Shown here: positions 57,348 through 64,000 of the stretch, piece after piece | How the letters are laid out: every line of letters starts with the position of its first letter | How positions within the stretch are numbered: position 1 is the first letter of the stretch | NCBI GenBank assembly: GCA_016291185.1 | Contig: JAEFAI010000001.1 | Span: 1 to 64,000 of the forward strand | Direction: 5' to 3' | DNA from: Bacteroidales bacterium | Lineage (GTDB): Bacteria; Bacteroidota; Bacteroidia; Bacteroidales; UBA932 | DNA length: 64,000 bases | Made by a program: the position numbers and the translations under genes | The notes under the pieces: generated by a model | What the model was told of the DNA's origin: nothing | Seen by the model: only the letters and a program-made list of their open reading frames with translations | The model's database searches: none

Positions 57348-58151
57348 CTAAAAATCGATCACACTCCCATCCTGACCGGCCTCGGTCGCCGGGAAGATGG
57401 CCTGGCACTCTGCGAGCAGCGCGTCGAAGTCGGTGATGCGCGAGGAATAGTGGCCGATTACGAGCCGGCCGGCGAGCGCGTCGCGCGCGCACTGTGCCGC
57501 CTGTCCGGCGGTCGAATGCCAGTGGGCGACGGCCCGGTCGGCCATCGCGTCGGGATACGTGGCCTCGTGGTAGAGCAGGTCCACCCCGCGCACCCACGCC
57601 GCCTCTTCGGGGAAGGGCACGGTGTCGGAGCAGTACGCAAAGGATTTCGGATGGTAATCCGGATTCTCCTGCCAGTGCCGCTCAGTGACGATTTCGTCAA
57701 AACGGTAGCCGTAGGTCTCGATCTTGTGCTGCAGCGGGAAGGCGCTGACCGTCACGTGCTTGGACGTGTGGACGACCTGCGGCTCCTTGCAGCTCACGGC
57801 TACGAATTTGATCTCGAAGCAGTCCCACTCGCCGAAGAAGTTCTTATAGAAATTGAGCACGGAACCCAGGGCCTGGGGACCGTAGATGTAGAGCGGGGCC
57901 GTCCGGCCATACATGGTCATCGTGTTCAGCAGGCCGAAGAGGCCGAACAGATGGTCGCCGTGGATATGGGAAATAAAGATCGCCTCCACCTTCATGAATG
58001 AGAGGTGGGCGCGCCGCATTTGCTGCTGCGTGCCCTCCCCGCAATCCAAGAGGAACAAGCGCCCATGCACGGCGAGGGCCTGGGCGCTTGGATTCCTATC
58101 AGAAATGGGCATGGCCGAAGCCGTGCCCATTATCGTGAGTGTGAAGTTCAT
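57348..58151 (-). CDS. rnz: Ribonuclease Z
   Basis: A 267-residue metallo-beta-lactamase-fold tRNA 3'-end endonuclease. N-terminal TIMGTASAMPISDRNPSAQAL, zinc motif FISHIHGDHLFGLFGLL (HxHxDH), VDLLYHEATY, HSTAGQAAQCA and VIGHYSSRITDFDALL are all present. Slightly shorter than the usual ~300 residues. Lies 6 bp after rpsA. The two tRNA genes here do not encode CCA, so this activity is needed. Confidence 0.9.
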   Translation of the reverse strand: MNFTLTIMGTASAMPISDRNPSAQALAVHGRLFLLDCGEGTQQQMRRAHLSFMKVEAIFISHIHGDHLFGLFGLLNTMTMYGRTAPLYIYGPQALGSVLNFYKNFFGEWDCFEIKFVAVSCKEPQVVHTSKHVTVSAFPLQHKIETYGYRFDEIVTERHWQENPDYHPKSFAYCSDTVPFPEEAAWVRGVDLLYHEATYPDAMADRAVAHWHSTAGQAAQCARDALAGRLVIGHYSSRITDFDALLAECQAIFPATEAGQDGSVIDF

Positions 58152-58157
58152 CGGGAA

Positions 58158-60008
58158 TTACTCGCCTTTCTCGAGCTTCTCCTTCAGAGCGGCCAGCGCG
58201 TCGATGTCGCCGAGCGTAGTCTTCTCGACATTGGCGTTGACCTTCTTGACAGCCTTCTTGGTGCTCTCGGCCTCGGTGGCGGCAGCACGCTCCTTGACCT
58301 CCTGGTAGGTGCGCAGGTGGCTGAGGAGGATGCGGCGGGTGGAGCGACGAAGCTCGACCACCTTGAACGGGAGGGTCTCGCCGGCGACGGCCTGCTTGCC
58401 GTCCTCCTTGACGAGCTCGCGGTTGAACGCGAAGCCCTCGGCGTCACCATCCAGGGTGATGTTGGCACCCTTGTCGGTGGTGGAGGCGATGGTACCCTCA
58501 ACGGTGGAGCCAACCGGGAACTTGGCCTCGATCTCGTCCCAAGGGTTCGGGATGAGCTGCTTGTGGCCGAGGCTGAGCTTGTGGTTCTGCTCGTCGAAGT
58601 CGAGAATCTGGACGTCGATCACGTCGCCGGTGTTGACCACCTCGGACGGGTGCTTGATCTTGTTCCAGCTGAGGTCGCTGATGTGCACGAGACCCTCGAC
58701 ACCGTCCTCCAGCTCGGCGAACACGCCGAAGTTGGTGATGTTGCGGACCGTAGCCTTCTGCTTGCTGCCGACGGGATACTTCTCGCGGATGCTCTCCCAA
58801 GGGTTCGGCATAAGCTGCTTCAGACCGAGGGAAATCTTGCGGGCCTCGCGGTCGATGGAAAGCACCTGGGCCTCCACCTCGTCGCCGACCTTCAGGAATT
58901 CCTGAGCGGAGTGCAGACGCGGGGACCAGGACATTTCGGACACGTGGACCAGACCCTCAACACCCGGCTCAATCTCGATGAAGGCGCCGTAGTCAGCGAT
59001 GAGGATGACCTTACCCTTGACCTTGTCGCCCTCCTTGAGGTTGGCGTCGAGGTTGTCCCAAGGGTGCGGGGTGAGCTGCTTGAGACCGAGCGCGATGCGC
59101 TTCTGCTGCTCGTTGAAGTCGAGGACGACCACCTTGATCTTCTCGTCCAGGGCGACAACCTCCTCAGGATGGTTGACACGGCCCCAGGAGAGGTCGGTGA
59201 TGTGGATGAGACCGTCCACGCCGCCGAGGTCGACGAACACGCCGTAGTTGGTGATGTTCTTGACCACACCTTCGAGGACCTGGCCCTTCTCCAGCTTGCT
59301 GATGAGCTCGGCACGCTTGGCTTCCTGCTCGGCCTCGAGGAGCGCCTTGTGGGAAACGACGACGTTGCGGAACTCCTGGTTGATCTTGACGATCTTGCAG
59401 TCGATGTTCTGGTTGACGAACTGATCGTAGTCGCGGATCGGCTTGATGTCGATCTGGCTGCCCGGCAGGAAGGCCTCGATGCCGAACACGTCGACGATCA
59501 TACCGCCCTTCGTGCGGGTCTTGACGAAGCCCTTCACGATCTCGTCGTTCTCGAAGGCCTCGTTCACTCTATCCCAAGACTTGAGGGTGCGGGCCTTGCG
59601 GTGGGAAAGCACCAGCTGGCCCTTCTTGTCCTCGGCGGACTCCACATACACTTCCACCTTGTCGCCGACCTTCACATCGGGATCGTAGCGGAATTCGGAC
59701 ACGGGAATGACGCCCTCGCTCTTGCCACCGATCGTGACGACGATCTCGCGCTTGGTGACGGCGGTCACCTCACCCTCGACCACTTCGTTCTCGACGACCT
59801 TGGACAGCGTGGCGCTGTAAGCGTCCTCGATAGCCTTCTTGTCGGTGTTGCCATAGACGTCACCGCCCTCGAAGGCGTCCCAGTCAAAGTCCTCCGGCTT
59901 GACGGATGCATTCATCCGCACGCCGGCAGCCTTGGTTTCTTTTTTCTCCTGGGGAGCTTCCACGACGGGAGCCTCAGCCACAGGAACTTCGTTCTTAATT
60001 TCTTCCAT
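58158..60008 (-). CDS. rpsA: 30S ribosomal protein S1
   Basis: 616 residues with six S1 (OB-fold) domains: VVEGEVTAVTKREIVVTIGG, IVKGFVKTRTKGGMIVDVFG, VLEGVVKNITNYGVFVDLGG, KVKGKVILIADYGAFIEIEP, KQKATVRNITNFGVFAELED and TVEGTIASTTDKGANITLDG. An acidic N-terminal extension (EVPVAEAPVVEAPQEKKE) and a Lys/Glu-rich tail flank them. It binds mRNA on the 30S subunit; in Bacteroidetes, where Shine-Dalgarno sites are rare, S1 is thought to be important for initiation. Confidence 0.96.
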   Translation of the reverse strand: MEEIKNEVPVAEAPVVEAPQEKKETKAAGVRMNASVKPEDFDWDAFEGGDVYGNTDKKAIEDAYSATLSKVVENEVVEGEVTAVTKREIVVTIGGKSEGVIPVSEFRYDPDVKVGDKVEVYVESAEDKKGQLVLSHRKARTLKSWDRVNEAFENDEIVKGFVKTRTKGGMIVDVFGIEAFLPGSQIDIKPIRDYDQFVNQNIDCKIVKINQEFRNVVVSHKALLEAEQEAKRAELISKLEKGQVLEGVVKNITNYGVFVDLGGVDGLIHITDLSWGRVNHPEEVVALDEKIKVVVLDFNEQQKRIALGLKQLTPHPWDNLDANLKEGDKVKGKVILIADYGAFIEIEPGVEGLVHVSEMSWSPRLHSAQEFLKVGDEVEAQVLSIDREARKISLGLKQLMPNPWESIREKYPVGSKQKATVRNITNFGVFAELEDGVEGLVHISDLSWNKIKHPSEVVNTGDVIDVQILDFDEQNHKLSLGHKQLIPNPWDEIEAKFPVGSTVEGTIASTTDKGANITLDGDAEGFAFNRELVKEDGKQAVAGETLPFKVVELRRSTRRILLSHLRTYQEVKERAAATEAESTKKAVKKVNANVEKTTLGDIDALAALKEKLEKGE

Positions 60009-60084
60009 TTTGTAATTGAAACAAACTAGTAGTTAAACATTATTTTCTGTGCCACTTGTCCGGCATCGCCGGAAAACGGGCGCG

Positions 60085-60121
60085 CAAAGTTAGCAAATAT
60101 TTCTGATTTTCACTATCTTTG
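60085..60121. promoter_or_regulatory. Overlapping divergent promoters of rpsA and recR
   Basis: TAACTTTG on the minus strand (60092-60085) points to rpsA; TATCTTTG on the plus strand (60114-60121) points to recR. The -33 elements are weak on both sides and lie within each other's promoter. Confidence 0.45.
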
Positions 60122-60140
60122 CCTATCTGAATTGCAAAAA

Positions 60141-60812
60141 ATGTATTCTACCGAGAAATACCCTTCCAAGATTCTTCAAGAGGCCGTCGAGGCCATTGGT
60201 TCGCTGCCCGGCGTGGGCTCCCGCAGCGCCCTGCGCCTGGCCCTGCACCTACTGGGGCAGCCCGCGGAGCAGATCCACCATTTCACGCAGGCCATCAACC
60301 GCCTCGCCGACGATGTGCACTACTGCCACATCTGTCAGATGATCGCCGACGCGGACACCTGTTCGATCTGCGCGGACCACACGCGCGACGCCCGCACCAT
60401 CTGCGTGGTGGAGAGCGTGCGCGACGTGATGAGCATCGAGGCAACGGGCCAGTACCGCGGCGTCTATCACGTCCTCGGGGGCATCATCTCTCCGATCGAC
60501 GGGGTCGGCCCTTCGGACCTGAAGATCAAGGAATTGGTCGAGCGCATCGACCGGATACACGCGGAGGACGCCGCCACGGAAGACCTCCCGGGCGGGGACG
60601 ACGTGTCCCTCGGTGAAATCGAGATTATTCTGGCCCTGTCGGGCGATGTCGAAGGCGAAACCACCTCGCTCTACATCTACCGCCAGCTCGAGGACAAGGG
60701 CGTGAAGGTCTCGACCCTCGCCCGCGGCCTGGGCTTCGGCGACGACCTCGAGTACGCCGACAGTCTCACCCTCGGCCGCTCGCTCGTCGGTCGCCAGCCC
60801 TTCCGGCCGTAG
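60141..60812 (+). CDS. recR: Recombination mediator RecR
   Basis: A 223-residue RecFOR-pathway protein. Helix-hairpin-helix (EAVEAIGSLPGVGSRSALRLALHLL), C4 zinc finger (CHICQMIADADTCSICAD), Toprim domain (TICVVESVRDVMSIEATGQYRGVYHVLGG with catalytic-like acids) and a C-terminal Walker-B-like segment (VSTLARGLGFGDDLEYAD). ATG at 60141 chosen over a TTG three codons upstream. RecR would help RecA loading in the kind of homologous exchange proposed for the fimbrial locus. Confidence 0.93.
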   Translation: MYSTEKYPSKILQEAVEAIGSLPGVGSRSALRLALHLLGQPAEQIHHFTQAINRLADDVHYCHICQMIADADTCSICADHTRDARTICVVESVRDVMSIEATGQYRGVYHVLGGIISPIDGVGPSDLKIKELVERIDRIHAEDAATEDLPGGDDVSLGEIEIILALSGDVEGETTSLYIYRQLEDKGVKVSTLARGLGFGDDLEYADSLTLGRSLVGRQPFRP

Positions 60813-60815
60813 CCC

Positions 60816-63800
60816 TTAACCCACGTACTCCGATGGCGGGACGCCGAACTGCTTCTTAAAGGAGGTGGAGAAGTGGGATAGGGTGTTGAAGCCCGTCATC
60901 CACGCGATCTCCGACATATTGTACTTGCCTTCCTTGAGCAGGTCGGCAGCACGGTTGAGCTTGTAGCGCTTGAAGAAGACGCCCGGATTCTCGCCCGTCA
61001 GACCCTTGACCTTGTAGTAGAACTTCGTGCGGGAGATGTGCATCATCTCCGTGATGCGGTTGATGTCCAGCTCCTGGTTGGCCAACTCCTTGTCCATCAG
61101 CTCGTAGAGCTCCTTCATGAAGGCGCTGTCGCGCGGCGACAGGGCCTCCGGTTCGATGTCTTCGGTGCTCGTGACGGAGCCGAGCCGCTGGCGCAGCTTG
61201 TCGCGGTTCTCCAGCAGGGACTTCACCAGCGCGAGCAGGTAGGACGGGTTGAAGGGCTTGGTCACGTAGGCGTCGGCACCCTTGTCGAGACCCTGAACCT
61301 GGCTTTCCACGGCCACTTTGGCCGTGACGAGGATCACGGGGATGTGGCTGAGCTGGATGTTGCCCTTGATGGCCTCGCAGAGCTCGAAACCATTCATGCC
61401 CGGCATCACCACATCGCTGATCACGAGGTCCGGCGCCTCCTCCTCGAGGGACTTCAGCGCGGACTCGCCGTCAAAGTGTACAAGTACCTGGTAATAAGGG
61501 GACAGAAGCACCTTGACGTAGTTCGCTACGTCGATGTCGTCGTCCACGACGACCACGCGGCGCTTGTCTTCTGTTTCCTCCGCCGGAGCCGGCTGTGCGG
61601 GGGCGGCTGTCTCGGCGAACGGGACGCGCGGGCGCATCGGATCGTCGGTGGTGCGCTCGTCCTCGGAATAGGAAGACGCGCTGACCGGAAGAATGAAGGT
61701 GAACTCGGCGCCGCCACCGTCGCGGTTGCGAGCGTGGATGTAGCCGTGGTGCAGCTCCGCGAGCGCGCGGGAATAATAGAGGCCGATGCCGGTACCTGCG
61801 GCGTCGCCGCGCCCGGCCTGGTTGAATCGCTCGAAAATCTTTTCGAGCTGGTCCTCCGGGATGCCGCGGCCGGTGTCGGAGATGCGGATCTGCACGTAGC
61901 GCGTGTCGGTGTCGGCGTCCGTAAGCGGGAAGTCGCCGGCGACTTCCTCGCGGGGGAGGACGTCGAAGGAGAGCGCGACCTTGCCGCCCGGCGGCGTGAA
62001 CTTCATTGCGTTGGACAGCAGGTTCATCGTGATCTTGGTCACCTTGTCGGCGTCGCGCCACATCGTAAATGCGTCGTCGAGGCCGTGGGTGTTGAATTCG
62101 ATGCCCTTGGACTTGGCGTTGTAGCGGAAGAGGTCGGCACATTCACAGAGCGGCGCGACGATGTCGCCCTCGGCGACCTTCAGCTGGAGTTTCTTGTCGC
62201 TGATGCGGTTGAAGTCGAGCAGCTGGCCCACCAGCGAGAGCATCCAGGCGGTGTTGCGCTGCACGATGCCGACCAGCTGGCGGTCCTGCCCGTGGATGTC
62301 GGGCGAGGCGGCCAGCTGCTCCGCCGGGCCCGCGATCATCGTGAGCGGGGTGCGGAATTCGTGCGCCACATTGGCGAAATAATTCATCTGCACGCGGTTG
62401 AGGCGCTTCTCTTCTTCCTGGGCGGCTTCTGCGCGTTCGCGCTCGCGCCGCTCTTCGTGGATGTGCTTGGCCGCCTGCTTGCGCACGCGGTGGATGCGGC
62501 GGTACACCAGCCACAGGAAGGCCAGCAGGCCGATCGTCAGAAGCCAGAAGCCGATCCGTGCCCACCAGGTGCGGTACCACGGTGGCAGGACGCGGACCTG
62601 GAGGGAATCCTCCGAGTTCTCGTCGCCCTGGATGCGGGCGCGGAAGCGGTAGGTCCCGGCGGGCAGGTTGGCGTAGTACGCTTCGCCGGCCGTGCCGGCG
62701 TTGATCCAGTAGCTGTCGAAGCCGTCCATCATGTACTCGTAGCGGACACCGGTGTGCTCGCCGTAGTCGAGGGCGGCATAGGAGATGCTGAATCCGTTCT
62801 CCTCGTGCCGGATGGTGATGTCCGGGTGGTGGGACAGCTCGGTGCTGATCGGGCCGTTGGGGGAGGGTATGACGAGGTCGTTGTGGATCTTCAGGTCCTC
62901 AAAGACCAGCTTGGCGGAGAACTTCCGCTGGATGTCGAGCGGGTTGAAGAAGGTGAGTCCGTGCGTGCCGCCGAAGACCAGCGTGCCGTCCGGCAGGGCG
63001 CAGGATGAGCGGTTGTAGAACTGGTTGCCGCCGGTGCCGTCGTAATCATAGAAAACGGAGAAGCTGCCGACCGTGCGGTCGTAGCGGCACAGGCCGTTCT
63101 GGGTGCTGACCCAGATGTTGCCCTGCTGGTCCTCTTCGATGGAGCAGATGTCCGGGCAGGGCGTCCCTTCGACCGGGCGTGTGCGCTGGATGCTCCGCTC
63201 GTGGCGGAACAGGCCGTTGCCCACGGTGCCGAGCCAGATGTCCCCGGCGCTGTCCAGGAACAGGCAGGTGGGGTCGATGACGGCGTGGCGGATATTCATT
63301 TTCCACTCCTCGGCCGGGGTCTCGATGAAGCGGGCTTCGCCGGAATTGGTGAAGACTTCGCACATCAGGTTGTCATAGGACGAGACGAGCATGCGGCCGG
63401 GCGAGACCTGCAGCAGGGCCGGGGCTATGGTCCACTTGTCGTTCGGGAGGTGGAACCGTTCCGCGCGGCGGGTATTCTTGTCGTAGCGGATCAGGTCGCT
63501 GGAGTAGCCGGATACCCAGATGCGGCCCAGGTCGTCCTGGGAGAGGGATATGGGGTTGACCATTCTGATACGGTCGATCACCTGTAGCTGACGGCCGTCG
63601 TAGCGGCAGCGGAGCACCTGGTACTTCTCCGTCATCACCAGCCAGATTTCGCCCTGGGCGTCGCAGAAGACGCTGGAGCAGCGGATGTAGCCAACGTTGT
63701 TGTCCGGGATGAGGTGATTCAGCTCAATCGCGCGCAGGTCCTTGGTGTTCAGGTCATAGACGAACAGACCGTCGTTGAGGGTCGTGATCCAGAGCCGCTT

Positions 63801-64000
63801 CTCGCGGTCCGCGCAGACGGAAACTACGGACTTGTGCGCGAAGCGGTCGGACAGGTAGCGGTTGCCCTGGAAGCCGTCCTTGTCGGCGTAGGACACCGAT
63901 AAACCCTGGTCCGTGGAGCCGAACCAGAGGTTGCCGCGGCTGTCGCGGAAAATGGTGCGGATCTCGAAATCCGGGATATCATAGGGGAAACCCGGGTCGG
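60816..64000 (-). CDS. Hybrid two-component system regulator (HTCS), partial (5' end beyond the window)
   Basis: The frame is open to base 64000, so the GTG at 63896 is not the true start; upstream codons (IRTIFRDSRGNLWFGSTDQGLS) form another propeller repeat. Order in the >1,060 visible residues: Reg_prop beta-propeller repeats (GxIWLV, GxIWLG, GNIWVS), Y_Y_Y domain (GVRYEYMMDGFDSYW), one membrane helix (WARIGFWLLTIGLLAFLWLVY), kinase (H box VAHEFRTPLTMI, N box NLLSNAMKF, G box GTGIGLYYS), receiver (DLVISDVVMPGMNG) and AraC HTH at the end (ISRTKFYYKVKGLTGENPGVFF). HTCS proteins sense glycan fragments in the periplasm and switch on polysaccharide-use genes; the target locus is outside the window. 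Confidence 0.93.
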   Translation of the reverse strand, partial: DPGFPYDIPDFEIRTIFRDSRGNLWFGSTDQGLSVSYADKDGFQGNRYLSDRFAHKSVVSVCADREKRLWITTLNDGLFVYDLNTKDLRAIELNHLIPDNNVGYIRCSSVFCDAQGEIWLVMTEKYQVLRCRYDGRQLQVIDRIRMVNPISLSQDDLGRIWVSGYSSDLIRYDKNTRRAERFHLPNDKWTIAPALLQVSPGRMLVSSYDNLMCEVFTNSGEARFIETPAEEWKMNIRHAVIDPTCLFLDSAGDIWLGTVGNGLFRHERSIQRTRPVEGTPCPDICSIEEDQQGNIWVSTQNGLCRYDRTVGSFSVFYDYDGTGGNQFYNRSSCALPDGTLVFGGTHGLTFFNPLDIQRKFSAKLVFEDLKIHNDLVIPSPNGPISTELSHHPDITIRHEENGFSISYAALDYGEHTGVRYEYMMDGFDSYWINAGTAGEAYYANLPAGTYRFRARIQGDENSEDSLQVRVLPPWYRTWWARIGFWLLTIGLLAFLWLVYRRIHRVRKQAAKHIHEERRERERAEAAQEEEKRLNRVQMNYFANVAHEFRTPLTMIAGPAEQLAASPDIHGQDRQLVGIVQRNTAWMLSLVGQLLDFNRISDKKLQLKVAEGDIVAPLCECADLFRYNAKSKGIEFNTHGLDDAFTMWRDADKVTKITMNLLSNAMKFTPPGGKVALSFDVLPREEVAGDFPLTDADTDTRYVQIRISDTGRGIPEDQLEKIFERFNQAGRGDAAGTGIGLYYSRALAELHHGYIHARNRDGGGAEFTFILPVSASSYSEDERTTDDPMRPRVPFAETAAPAQPAPAEETEDKRRVVVVDDDIDVANYVKVLLSPYYQVLVHFDGESALKSLEEEAPDLVISDVVMPGMNGFELCEAIKGNIQLSHIPVILVTAKVAVESQVQGLDKGADAYVTKPFNPSYLLALVKSLLENRDKLRQRLGSVTSTEDIEPEALSPRDSAFMKELYELMDKELANQELDINRITEMMHISRTKFYYKVKGLTGENPGVFFKRYKLNRAADLLKEGKYNMSEIAWMTGFNTLSHFSTSFKKQFGVPPSEYVG

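Overview
The window comes from a GC-rich member of the Bacteroidales (gut or rumen type). The evidence is a type V (Fim/Mfa-like) fimbrial operon with DUF3868, DUF3575 and DUF5119 genes, a hybrid two-component sensor, promoters of the TTG-N19/21-TAnnTTTG type, and start codons that mostly lack Shine-Dalgarno sites. No rRNA, phage structural genes, CRISPR array, integrase or reverse transcriptase was seen. Two tRNA-Lys genes lie near 25.8 kb.

Region 1 (1-24.6 kb) is an accessory fimbrial island. A plus-strand operon (3712-20389) encodes three assembly or anchor proteins, then five short fimbrillin lipoproteins, then three long fimbrillins with C-type-lectin/FISUMP-like C-terminal domains that are probably tip adhesins. 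Minus-strand loci lie on both sides. On the left are a full-length fimbrillin cut by the window edge, a 5'-truncated fimbrillin and an Rpn-family nuclease gene. On the right are a second Rpn gene, a candidate small RNA, a 5'-truncated adhesin cassette and an Rpn remnant. The right cassette carries a 256-bp inverted copy (3 mismatches) of part of the last operon gene. One homologous exchange there would swap the adhesin ends, so the locus looks like an antigenic-variation switch with an Rpn nuclease gene inside the invertible segment.

Region 2 (24.7-39.9 kb) is mostly core metabolism: an HprK/PEPCK-like P-loop protein, tRNA-Lys(CTT) and tRNA-Lys(TTT), a mannose-1-phosphate guanylyltransferase with a LytTR regulator, an acyl ligase-FabF-FabZ-FabI cluster, NadD and Gmk, class II aldolase, a GH2 beta-galactosidase bracketed by two matching terminators, a small beta-barrel, CorA and MntP.

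Region 3 (39.9-55.4 kb) is a regulated export system: a sigma-54 response regulator and its kinase, then a TolC-like channel, an HlyD/MacA-like adaptor, an ABC ATPase and four FtsX/MacB-like permeases. Palindromic repeats lie in nearly every junction from the adaptor onward, and related repeats have become coding sequence in several genes. TGTAAAG/CTTTACA motifs occur both in front of the regulator and upstream of a sigma-54-like promoter for the export operon.

Region 4 (55.4-64 kb) holds a ParD antitoxin with a shortened ParE, an uncharacterised small gene, a glucosaminidase/LysM protein with RNase Z and ribosomal protein S1, RecR, and a hybrid two-component sensor that runs off the right edge.
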